Under the pieces are notes generated by a model that worked only from the letters and a program-made list of their open reading frames with translations, searched no databases and was not told where the DNA came from. A stretch of DNA of 64,000 nucleotides from Pirellulales bacterium (lineage in GTDB: Bacteria; Planctomycetota; Planctomycetia; Pirellulales; JACPPG01). The position numbers and the translations under genes were made by a program. Numbering within the stretch: the stretch's first letter is position 1; each line of letters begins with the position of its first letter. The DNA lies in assembly GCA_036499395.1 (NCBI GenBank), contig DASYDW010000017.1, forward strand, positions 62,001-126,000, written 5' to 3'. This document shows positions 45,330 through 52,902 of this stretch, one piece after another.

Positions 45330-46024
45330 TCGAGCTGGCGATGATATGCCTTGGTGGCTTGCTCGGCTCGGGGCACTGCGTGGGCATGTGCGGTCCGATC
45401 GCGCTGTCGGTCGCGGGCCCGAAGCCGCATTGGATCAGCAATCTCCGACGGCAACTGATCTTTAGTTGCGGCCGGATTTTCACCTATGCGGTCGTGGGCG
45501 CGATGGCTGGATACGCCGGCATGCGAATGTCCGGCCGTGTTTCAACTCTCGTGAACCTGCAGGCGATCTTGGCGGTGCTAGCGGGGGTCATGTTGATCGG
45601 CCAGGGACTGGTTTCGGCCGGCTTCGTCTCATGGCCGCACTCTAAGCGGCTGCCAGCCTGCCTTGCGCCAGGACTATTGGGCGCGTTCTTGCGAGACCAG
45701 CGGCTCGGGGGGACGCTACTGGCTGGTGTTTTCACCGGACTCCTGCCGTGCGGCCTGGTCTATGCCTACGTGGCACTCGCGGCCAGCTCGGGCACCGCAC
45801 TAGGAGGCTTGATGCGAATGACCGCCTTCGGCGCCGGCACCGTCCCGCTGCTCGTCGTCGTGGGAGCCAGTGGCTCGCTCTTGACATTGACCACGCGCGA
45901 GCGAGCACTGCGCATTGCCGCCTGCTTCGTTATCGCGATGGGCGTCGTTTCCCTGGCGCGCGGCGCTGGCTTCCTCAGCACGCCTGCGGGCGAAGTTGCG
46001 GCTGGCTGTCCCATGTGCCGATAG
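45326..46024 (+). CDS. DsbD_2/TauE-SafE-like membrane protein of cbb3 maturation
   Basis: 232 residues, six helices, with the N-terminal metal/thiol motif GSGHCVGMCGP and a central repeat GVFTGLLPCGLVYAYVALAA. This is the UreH/DsbD_2-type membrane family often found behind ccoI. It is thought to act in copper handling or electron transfer for oxidase assembly. ATGA overlap with ccoI puts it in the same operon. Confidence 0.8.
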   Translation: MIELAMICLGGLLGSGHCVGMCGPIALSVAGPKPHWISNLRRQLIFSCGRIFTYAVVGAMAGYAGMRMSGRVSTLVNLQAILAVLAGVMLIGQGLVSAGFVSWPHSKRLPACLAPGLLGAFLRDQRLGGTLLAGVFTGLLPCGLVYAYVALAASSGTALGGLMRMTAFGAGTVPLLVVVGASGSLLTLTTRERALRIAACFVIAMGVVSLARGAGFLSTPAGEVAAGCPMCR

Positions 46025-46045
46025 CCCGCGGTCCCCCGGCACTTG

Positions 46046-46075
46046 GCCCAGGTTTTGCAAACCGTCTTGGGCTTT
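46046..46075 (+). terminator. Possible terminator at the end of the cbb3 operon
   Basis: Nested hairpin: GCCCA pairs TGGGC, with GGTTT-TGC-AAACC inside, followed by a short TTT. It lies 22 bp after the last gene of the plus-strand operon and abuts the 3' end of the convergent gene. The T-run is short, so it is weak. Confidence 0.4.
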
Positions 46076-46475
46076 AGTAAGGCGGCGGCTGAATCGTCAA
46101 TGCGGCCACGGCGATCGAAACGCCCACAATATTCACCACCAGAATCAGCAGTCCGACGCCGTAGACGGTGCGGCTCGCTTCGTCGATGCGCGAAGGCGTT
46201 TGTCGCCATTCGGTCAGCCGATTCGAAACGACGCCGCAGATCCAAGTCCAGTGCAACATGACGTGGACGAGCACCGCCAGCGTGAACAAGCACAGAATTG
46301 CGAATTCAAATTGAGCCCAATCGTCGTACGAAGCTCCCCACAGCGTCCATTGCGCGGCGCTCGTCGCCGGCGGAAACACAAAGCGCAACACCACGGCGCA
46401 AAATGCGATCGTCACGAAGACCAGGAACAAGGCACAGTCGAGCAAAAAATTAATCGTCGTACGTGTCATGGGCAT
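46074..46475 (-). CDS. DUF4405-type membrane cytochrome-like protein
   Basis: 133 residues with four predicted helices. Histidines lie in helices, for example LCLFTLAVLVHVMLHWTWI, as in the DUF4405/cytochrome b-like family, whose members are probably di-heme membrane electron carriers. It is located after two cytochrome c'-like genes on the same strand and probably completes a short electron-transfer unit. The other segments are FLLDCALFLVFVTIAFCAV and VGLLILVVNIVGVSIAVAAL. Confidence 0.65.
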   Translation of the reverse strand: MPMTRTTINFLLDCALFLVFVTIAFCAVVLRFVFPPATSAAQWTLWGASYDDWAQFEFAILCLFTLAVLVHVMLHWTWICGVVSNRLTEWRQTPSRIDEASRTVYGVGLLILVVNIVGVSIAVAALTIQPPPY

Positions 46476-46492
46476 GGAGCGGCTTGATGGTT

Positions 46493-46885
46493 TCAGTCTT
46501 TCGCATCGCGCATCAGCTTATGGCAATTGACGCAACTAAGCGTGAGCTGCGAATAGGCCAAGGCTACGCCGTCCATGTTCTTCTTTTCGGCCTGACGAAC
46601 CAGCTCGCTGTTGGCAAAGCGGAAGATGTGCAACTGCGTGCGGTACTCGTCGGCATTCTTGCGGCGCGCCCACTCCTCGATCTGGTTCAGGTTCTTCATG
46701 CTCTGCGCGGCAGTCGAGATTTTCTCGAAATCGGCGGTTGCCAGGCCTGCCAGGATGTGCGTCGAGAAGTCGAGCTTCTTCTTCATCCAGTAATTCTGTG
46801 CTTCCTCTTTCGCGGGCTCGGCACTCGCCAGCCAGCCGGAACAGGCTGTCGCCGCCACGACGAGGGTGACTAAGATCCATTTCAT
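46493..46885 (-). CDS. Exported cytochrome c'-like protein
   Basis: 130 residues: signal peptide (ILVTLVVAATACSGWLASA), helical body and a C-terminal heme c motif LSCVNCHKLMRD. The heme at the end of a four-helix bundle fits the cytochrome c' family, which binds NO or CO. It lies 18 bp before the DUF4405-type gene and 97 bp after a similar gene. Confidence 0.8.
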   Translation of the reverse strand: MKWILVTLVVAATACSGWLASAEPAKEEAQNYWMKKKLDFSTHILAGLATADFEKISTAAQSMKNLNQIEEWARRKNADEYRTQLHIFRFANSELVRQAEKKNMDGVALAYSQLTLSCVNCHKLMRDAKD

Positions 46886-46981
46886 CCGTTGAATCTCCTA
46901 TAAGTTTGGAATGTTTCTAAGCACGTACGCCGCGAGGACGTGCGGCCAGAATTCACGACGAGGGCGGAGCACGACGGTCCG

Positions 46982-47434
46982 TTATTTCGTCCCCTTCTGA
47001 ATGCTGCGCGTATGCTTGTGGCAATTGACACAGCTCATTGTCAATTGCAGATAACTCAAGGCCGCGGCGTCAATATTCTGTCGCTTGGCGGCCTTAGCCA
47101 GCTCGTCGCTGACGCGCTGGAACTCGGCGCTACGTTGTCGATACTCGACAGTTTGATAAACCTGCCAATGCTCATCTTGAGTAAGCAGTCCCAGCATCTC
47201 AGCGCTCTTCGCGATCTCGTCAAAATCTTCGAGTGCGACGCCTTCGAGAACCTTTTGGACATATCGCAGCTTTAATTGCATGAGCCCCGCGACGTCATTC
47301 GATTTGATTTCGTCCGCTAGCCCGCCTGCGCTCTTTTGCTTGGGCGGAGTCGTGTTCTCCTGCGCCCACGCGGCGGAGATGAGCGTGGCGGTAAGTAGTG
47401 CGGTCGCATAAGCGACCTTCATGTATAGTGACAT
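46982..47434 (-). CDS. Exported cytochrome c'-like protein, paralogue
   Basis: 150 residues: signal peptide (AYATALLTATLISAAWA) and the same fold with C-terminal SCVNCHKHTRS. It is a diverged paralogue of the 46493 gene, from tandem duplication; both share YxQLTxSCVNCHK. An in-frame longer start at 47491 is less likely; the ATG at 47434 has AGGA about 10 nt upstream. Probably co-transcribed with its paralogue. Confidence 0.8.
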   Translation of the reverse strand: MSLYMKVAYATALLTATLISAAWAQENTTPPKQKSAGGLADEIKSNDVAGLMQLKLRYVQKVLEGVALEDFDEIAKSAEMLGLLTQDEHWQVYQTVEYRQRSAEFQRVSDELAKAAKRQNIDAAALSYLQLTMSCVNCHKHTRSIQKGTK

Positions 47435-47531
47435 TCTTGCGAATTCCTTCCTCACTTTGGATGCCATGCCACGCTTCCGCAGCCTGAGCACCGAAGATTG
47501 TTTTTATGCCCGAACCAATGTCGATTGACGA

Positions 47532-48062
47532 TTACGGGTATTCGATCAGGCTGCGTGTGTCGTATCGTTTCAGTCGCTCTGCCCCGCCGAAACTTGTTAG
47601 CTCGATCAGAAATGCGCAGCCCACAACAATGCCCCCGGCATGCTCAATGAGCCGACAGCAACTGTCGACGCTTGCGCCCGTTGCCAACAGATCATCGACA
47701 AATAGGATCCGTTGTGATGGGTTAATATTATCCCTGTAGGCCAATAGAGTGTCTTCATGGAAATCGGTCAGCGCGTAGTCGAACGCTTGAGTACTGAATT
47801 GGACACGAGTCGGTTTTCGAACGGGTAGGAAGCCTACATCCAGTTCCAAGGCCAGTGGCGCCGCAAAGATGAAGCCTCGTGGCTCGGCAGCCGCGACCGC
47901 GTCGATGGATATGTTGCGAAAACCGCTCGCCATCTGCGTAACGGCCTCGCGGAATCCTTTAGAATTGAGTAACAGCGGCGTGATATCGCGAAAGACGGAT
48001 CCCTGTCGAGGAAAATCGTGTCGCGAGCGGATGTATTCGCTGAGTGCGGTTTGACGCATCAT
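47532..48062 (-). CDS. apt: Adenine phosphoribosyltransferase-like protein
   Basis: About 176 residues, near the usual Apt length. Seen: N-terminal FPRQGSVFRDITPLL, EPRGFIFAAPLALEL and the PRPP-binding loop RILFVDDLLATGAS. It should convert adenine plus PRPP to AMP, in purine salvage. The tandem ATGs at 48062 and 48059 have GAGG 7 nt before the first. Divergent from the sigma54 activator gene. Confidence 0.88.
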   Translation of the reverse strand: MMRQTALSEYIRSRHDFPRQGSVFRDITPLLLNSKGFREAVTQMASGFRNISIDAVAAAEPRGFIFAAPLALELDVGFLPVRKPTRVQFSTQAFDYALTDFHEDTLLAYRDNINPSQRILFVDDLLATGASVDSCCRLIEHAGGIVVGCAFLIELTSFGGAERLKRYDTRSLIEYP

Positions 48063-48402
48063 TCGCAAGCCTCTTCCACTCAAGTGGATGGTTGAACGGT
48101 AGTTTTGCGACAAACGCATGTTGCGTGCCGCCGCAACAATTTGGCGCTACGAGCACGATTGCCGGTAGATTGCCAGATGAAGCTTGCGGCATTTCAGGCT
48201 AGAATCACTCGAAGTGTGCGATTGAGCACATCACTAGCGCGACATTTCGCACACCCGTCGTCACAGCCCGCACATCGGAAACCTCCAACCCTCAGGCATT
48301 CCGGCGTTAGGCGTTGGACTGCCGCCTTTTTTTCTTCATGGCACCAACGTTGCTCTTGGGAACGAAATCAGTCGCATGTGTCTCGGTCTTCACATCCCTT
48401 CG
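48063..48402. other. Divergent intergenic region, no gene recognised
   Basis: About 340 bp between apt and the NtrC-class activator. No supported small gene. It should hold both promoters; no -24/-12 element was seen. Confidence 0.4.
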
Positions 48403-49758
48403 ATGAATATCGCGATGCTCAAGCCCACCGACCTGCTTATCGTCGATGATGACCCTGAGTTTCGTGCATCTGTCGTGCAGCGATTCGCACGCCGCGGACA
48501 TAATGTTCAGGACGCCGGTGACGGCGAAACCGCGCTTGCGCTCGCGGAACGCCGGCAATTCGACGTGGCGGTGATCGACATGATGATGCCCGGCATGTCG
48601 GGAATGGAATTGCTCGAACGCCTACGTGCTCAAAACCCCGAGAGCGAAGTGATCGTGCTCACCGGCCAAGGGAGCGTGGAATCTGCCGTGCGGGCCATGA
48701 AGCTTGGCGCGTTCGACTACCTGACGAAGCCCTTCCCGCTGACGGAATTGGAGACGTTGATTGAAAAGGCACACGAGCGCCGCCAGCTGCGAAAGGAAAA
48801 CCAGCAACTCCAGGCGGTTCTCGGACGTAATCAACGGGTCGAGGGAGACATGGTCGGCAACTCAAGGCCGATGCAGGAGGTCTATCGCCTGATTCAAAGA
48901 GCCGGGCCCACAGACAAAGCCATCTTGATCCAGGGAGAAAGTGGTACTGGCAAGGAACTTGTCGCAAAGGCCTTGCATCGACACAGCCTGCGTGCGGATA
49001 AGCCGCTGGTCGTGATCAATTGCGCGGCCCTGCCGGAATCACTTTTGGAAAGCGAGCTGTTTGGACATGAAAAGGGTGCCTTCACCGGCGCTGCCGTGGC
49101 CAAGCAAGGCTTGTTCGAAATGGCGGACGGTGGCACGCTCTTTATCGACGAGATCGGCGAGCTCGCCGGCTCTTTGCAAGCCAAGCTGCTACGCGTGCTC
49201 GAGGACGGTTCAATGCGGCGAGTCGGCTCTGTGAAGGAGCGGCGAGTCGATGTTCGTTTGCTAGCGGCCACCAACCGGAACATGGCCCAGGAAGTGGCGG
49301 CAGGCAGGTTTCGCGAAGATCTGTACTATCGAATCAACGTTATGTCGTTGCAACTGCCCCCGCTACGGGAGCGAAGCGGCGACGTACAACCACTAGTAGC
49401 AAAGTTCTTGGGGCCTGATTGGAAAATTGCCGACGACGCGATAGCCGCGCTATGTCGTTATCGTTGGCCGGGTAACGTGCGTCAGCTGATCAACGCGATC
49501 GACCGCGCCAAAATACTCGCCGACCCACCGACAATTCGCTTACAGGAACTGCCTGCTGAGATCGCGCACTTTGCCGACATGCAGGTCAATGGCGACGGCC
49601 AAGCTGAGCTGGAAGAAGAGAGCCTGGCCGCCATTCAACGGGCGCATGTCGTCGAGGTCTTGGCTCGTGAGCGCGGCAACAAAGCTAAAGCAGCACGCGC
49701 ATTAGGGGTCAATCGGCGCAGTCTCTATCGGCTGTTGGAAAAATACAATATCCAATGA
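48403..49758 (+). CDS. NtrC-family sigma54-dependent response regulator
   Basis: About 451 residues. Receiver (LLIVDDDPEF, phospho-Asp in VIDMMMPGMSG, Lys in YLTKPF), AAA+ domain with Walker A GESGTGKE, the sigma54-contact loop GAFTGA intact, Walker B LFIDEIGE, and a C-terminal Fis-type HTH (RGNKAKAARALGVNRRSLYRL). It activates transcription from -24/-12 promoters after phosphorylation. The true start is uncertain (ATGs at 48376, 48403 and 48415; no strong ribosome binding site). The protoglobin kinase on the opposite strand nearby is its probable sensor, and the -24/-12 promoter before Hsp20 its probable target. Confidence 0.93.
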   Translation: MNIAMLKPTDLLIVDDDPEFRASVVQRFARRGHNVQDAGDGETALALAERRQFDVAVIDMMMPGMSGMELLERLRAQNPESEVIVLTGQGSVESAVRAMKLGAFDYLTKPFPLTELETLIEKAHERRQLRKENQQLQAVLGRNQRVEGDMVGNSRPMQEVYRLIQRAGPTDKAILIQGESGTGKELVAKALHRHSLRADKPLVVINCAALPESLLESELFGHEKGAFTGAAVAKQGLFEMADGGTLFIDEIGELAGSLQAKLLRVLEDGSMRRVGSVKERRVDVRLLAATNRNMAQEVAAGRFREDLYYRINVMSLQLPPLRERSGDVQPLVAKFLGPDWKIADDAIAALCRYRWPGNVRQLINAIDRAKILADPPTIRLQELPAEIAHFADMQVNGDGQAELEEESLAAIQRAHVVEVLARERGNKAKAARALGVNRRSLYRLLEKYNIQ

Positions 49759-49809
49759 GCGGTCCGTGCAACTTGTGGTTTGCCCTCGCAGTCGCAGCAA
49801 GAGGGCTAC

Positions 49810-50199
49810 CTACACCGCTCCATTATGATCGCTATGCACGGCTGACTGGATAGCCGTCAGCATTCGCTGGAACTCGCACGGCTTGGCGAGCAGCAATTCG
49901 TCGGGCACGCCCAATGCCTTAAAGGGACCGCGCGCACCGTCCGCGATTTTTGAGCTGCAGACTACGGCGGGCAAGCCAGTATGTATCGCCAGGAGGCGGC
50001 GATACGTCTCAATTCCGTCAATTCCCGGCAGGTCAACGTCAAGGATAACTGCGGCGGGGCGCGGCTGCTTGGACATCAGACCCAGTGCCTCCTCCCCAGA
50101 CGCAGCCTCGATCACCTCGTAGCCGCGCCGACGCAGCCGTCCGGCGATCGCCTGGCGGGTCATGACGTCGTCTTCAACGTAAAGAAGTGACATTGCCAT
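49810..50199 (-). CDS. Single-domain response regulator
   Basis: 129 residues, one receiver: LLYVEDDVMTRQAI, phospho-Asp in VILDVDLPGID, and LLAKP with the conserved Lys. No output domain. It lies 140 bp behind the protoglobin kinase on the same strand, so it may be a phosphate sink or a phosphorelay intermediate for that kinase. The start has no ribosome binding site; two ATGs (50199, 50193) are possible. Confidence 0.85.
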   Translation of the reverse strand: MAMSLLYVEDDVMTRQAIAGRLRRRGYEVIEAASGEEALGLMSKQPRPAAVILDVDLPGIDGIETYRRLLAIHTGLPAVVCSSKIADGARGPFKALGVPDELLLAKPCEFQRMLTAIQSAVHSDHNGAV

Positions 50200-50339
50200 C
50201 GGGGGGAGTGGAATTATTGGGATTCGTTGGTTATCGAGACTAGTAGGCACTTTCCATGCCATACCTTAGTCTTCGATTCCCATTGCCCGGAATCCCGTGG
50301 ATTTTGCGGGGAGTGCGCGAGGTGTTGTGCGTTAGAGAC

Positions 50340-51572
50340 TCAGGCAGTGTGCGGTTCCTTCGCCAGGCTGAAATAAAACCGGCTACCCTGGCCAACGATG
50401 GACTCCACCCAAGCTCTGCCTCCGTGGCGGGCAGCAATTGACCTGACAAAGTGTAGCCCTAGACCGCGCCCTTTGTGCCCCTGCTCGCCGTTGCCGCGAC
50501 GGAAAAAGGGCTCAAACACCTGACTTTGCAACTCCGGAGGAATGCCGGGACCATTGTCGGCTACGCAGAAGACGTGTTCTTCGGCTGTGGGAAGGTATTC
50601 GACCGCAATTTGTGTGGGCGTCTTATCGGCATAGTGGATGGCATTAGCGATTAAATTGGCAAAAACCTCGCGGAGCGCGATGGGATCGGCCCATACTGAC
50701 GCATCATCATCAAGCCCCTTGAACTGGACGTCCTTGCCGCCGGCATAGTCGTCCAAGCGATCGCCGACCTCCCTTACTAGCTGGCGGGCGTTCACTGTCG
50801 AAGGTTCGCCGGCGCGATCGGGCTGGGATAGTATGTTCTCCACGACCTGATGTGTCTTCAAGCAGCGACGGTGCGCAGCGAGTAGCGACTCTCGCGCCTC
50901 AGAGGGAAGGCTTTCGCCGAAATCCTCGGCCACCGTCTCGCAAATCGCGGAGATCGATTGCAGGGCGCCACGCACCTCGTGCCCGGCGAGCTTGGCATAC
51001 TGTTGCGAGCGGAGCTCCGCCTGGAAATACATGTCGACCGCGTGTTGCAGCTCTTCCTTTTGCTGGCGCATCCGCTCGGTCGCCGCGGCGAAATAGGTCT
51101 GCAAAGCCAGGTCGATGTCGAGAAAAATGACCTTGAGAAGGGCCAAGAGCTCGGCGGGTATCTTGGCCCCCAACTGCTCGGCAAAGAACGGAAACGCTAG
51201 CTGGACGTATTGGTTATACGCTCCCAGATACCATTTGGGCTCGAGCCCGACGGCGTTATGGATTTCACCGACGCGAACTCGCTTTTCGAAGTACTCCTCG
51301 TCGTAATTACCTGAGACCAGTTCTTCGAAATAGGTCATTTGGGCGACCTTCAGCCGCGCCAATAGTTGCGGGTCCGCGAGCAACCTGGCCGTCTCGGGAT
51401 GGGATAGCAGGTGCCGGTAAAAACCCTCGGCCAGCTGCGGTGCAAATTCCGCGAATCGCACTCGAAGGGCGGAAATCATCTGCTCATCATGAGCAGTGAT
51501 GCCCAGGAAGGACTTCCGATCGTCGCGACTATCACCATCGAGTTCGTACTTGCTTAGATATTTTGCGGCCAT
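50340..51572 (-). CDS. Protoglobin-coupled histidine kinase (heme gas sensor)
   Basis: 410 residues. The N-terminal 165 are a protoglobin domain: LGITAHDEQMIS, YFEELVSGNYDEEYFEKRVR, and VGEIHNAVGL with the proximal heme His105. A coiled helix leads to a histidine kinase domain with H-box GHEVRGALQSI (His198) and ATPase motifs NLIANAIHYA, DNGPGIP and GRGLGLHFV. It is cytoplasmic, with no membrane segment. Globin-coupled sensors bind O2, CO or NO. The ATG at 51572 is preceded by GGAAGG; the longer frame to 51629 is less likely. It is divergent from the Hsp20 stress run and flanks the NtrC-class activator, so it probably senses oxygen or NO for that run. Confidence 0.9.
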   Translation of the reverse strand: MAAKYLSKYELDGDSRDDRKSFLGITAHDEQMISALRVRFAEFAPQLAEGFYRHLLSHPETARLLADPQLLARLKVAQMTYFEELVSGNYDEEYFEKRVRVGEIHNAVGLEPKWYLGAYNQYVQLAFPFFAEQLGAKIPAELLALLKVIFLDIDLALQTYFAAATERMRQQKEELQHAVDMYFQAELRSQQYAKLAGHEVRGALQSISAICETVAEDFGESLPSEARESLLAAHRRCLKTHQVVENILSQPDRAGEPSTVNARQLVREVGDRLDDYAGGKDVQFKGLDDDASVWADPIALREVFANLIANAIHYADKTPTQIAVEYLPTAEEHVFCVADNGPGIPPELQSQVFEPFFRRGNGEQGHKGRGLGLHFVRSIAARHGGRAWVESIVGQGSRFYFSLAKEPHTA

Positions 51573-52021
51573 GAGGCACCTTCCCCGAGTTTCTAGCCTC
51601 TTTACGCAAACGTGCGGCCGACTTCCCATGGCTCCCGCACAGGTGTGCCCCCACGCACATCAGCCCAGCATCGTATCCGCTTACCGTTCAACTGCCAGTC
51701 TGCTACTCGCGAAACTCAGCGAATACAGCAAAAAGGCCTACTCGCATAGCTGGGTGCTCTCGACATCGTGCTGACCCGCGTCTATTTCTTCCGAGCGGGT
51801 GTGCGAATACGGCACGACTGCAAGTAAGAACAATTGTCCATTGTTGGCTAGCCTAGCTATTTGAAATCGTTAGAAACCCGCATTACGACGGGAGTTTACC
51901 GCCGCAACCCGCATTTTTTTAGTGGCAAGGCGCAATGGCACGCGAGGTGCCTTAACCACGGTCAGAAATGGGTGAAGGGGCTGTAGGTAAGACCACGGAT
52001 CATTTTTTAGGAGCACTGACC
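51573..52021. promoter_or_regulatory. Divergent regulatory region of the stress island
   Basis: About 449 bp between the protoglobin kinase and Hsp20. It holds the -24/-12 match at 51936-51951 and two perfect 8-bp palindromes, ACAATTGT at 51830-51837 and GGCTAGCC at 51846-51853. These lie 85-105 bp before the promoter, where NtrC-type activators bind; they are candidates only. No gene. Confidence 0.6.
51936..51951 (+). promoter_or_regulatory. Sigma54 (-24/-12) promoter before Hsp20
   Basis: TGGCACGCGAGGTGCC matches the consensus TGGCACG-N4-TTGCW: the -24 box TGGCACG is exact, the invariant GG and GC are at the right spacing, and the -12 box differs by one base (GTGC for TTGC). Transcription would start near 51963, giving a leader of about 60 nt before the ATG at 52022. 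Confidence 0.75.
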
Positions 52022-52483
52022 ATGACAACCGTTCTGACATCGCGACGCCCGCAAGCCCGCCGCAATTGGTTGCAACCGTTTGCTGTCCTGCAGGAAGAGC
52101 TTGGAGAGCTCACGTCGCGCGTATTGGGCGAGGCCAATGAATTCTGGCCACGCGGCACGATGGTACCGTCGCTCGACCTGACCGAAACCGAGGGGGCCAT
52201 CGAAGTAAAGATGGACCTGCCCGGAGCCAAGCCAGAGGAAATTGATATTCAAGTGACGGATAACTTTTTGACCGTCAGCGGCAGCCGCAAGGAAGAAAAA
52301 GAGGAAAAAGGCAAGACCTGTCATCGGGTCGAGCGCCATCAGGGAACCTTTTCCCGCACGGTCACATTGCCTTGCTGTGTCGACGAAGCGAAGGTCGACG
52401 CCCAATACAAGAACGGTGTCCTGACAATCAAGATGCCTAAGACCGAGGTTGCCAAGGCTTGCAAAATCAAGGTGCATGCCTAA
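52022..52483 (+). CDS. Hsp20/alpha-crystallin small heat shock protein
   Basis: 153 residues. The alpha-crystallin domain runs from about residue 50: SLDLTETEGAIEVKMDLPGA, FLTVSGSRKEEKEEK and the family motif YKNGVLTIKMPK. It holds unfolding proteins in large oligomers. AGGAG at 52009-52013 with an 8-nt spacer sets the ATG at 52022. First gene of the stress run, 70 bp after the sigma54 promoter. In mycobacteria the equivalent HspX is the flagship of the hypoxia response. Confidence 0.93.
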   Translation: MTTVLTSRRPQARRNWLQPFAVLQEELGELTSRVLGEANEFWPRGTMVPSLDLTETEGAIEVKMDLPGAKPEEIDIQVTDNFLTVSGSRKEEKEEKGKTCHRVERHQGTFSRTVTLPCCVDEAKVDAQYKNGVLTIKMPKTEVAKACKIKVHA

Positions 52484-52542
52484 CGGCGGGGGCAACAGGT
52501 GGGATCTTCTCAATCGTCAAGGATCTTGTGGGGGAAACAGCT

Positions 52543-52902
52543 GTGAACCGGGCGACCAGCGGAGACAAAATAGGTGTTCGGGCGCTGGAACCGGCCGGTA
52601 GGAAGCAGTGTGGCGCTGGTCCGCCACATTGCAACCTCCGTAGATTTTATGTGGATACAGACGCGATCGTCGACGCGAGTGCGCGACGGCGATTCGCGAA
52701 TTCCTCCTATCCGGAACTGCGCGAAGTGCACTGTGACTTCTGCGAGGGGGTGCTCAAGCTCACGGGACGAGTGTCGAGCTTTTACCTGAAACAAATGGCC
52801 ATAACCCTCGCACGACAAATCGATGGCGTATTCCAAGTTCGCGACGAATTAAAAGTTCCAATCGTCATAGAGAATCGGCCTTTGCCGAGGAATCGATTAT
52901 GA
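52543..52902 (+). CDS. BON-domain protein
   Basis: About 119 residues. The C-terminal half is a BON domain: VHCDFCEGVLKLTGRVSSFY and LARQIDGVFQVRDELKV. The N-terminal half is unstructured and Cys/Gly-rich, no signal peptide. The start is uncertain: a GTG at 52543 is preceded by GGGGGAAAC; an in-frame frame extends to 52459. It overlaps the next gene by ATGA. BON domains bind membranes or lipids; here it may tether a stress factor. Confidence 0.7.
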   Translation: MNRATSGDKIGVRALEPAGRKQCGAGPPHCNLRRFYVDTDAIVDASARRRFANSSYPELREVHCDFCEGVLKLTGRVSSFYLKQMAITLARQIDGVFQVRDELKVPIVIENRPLPRNRL

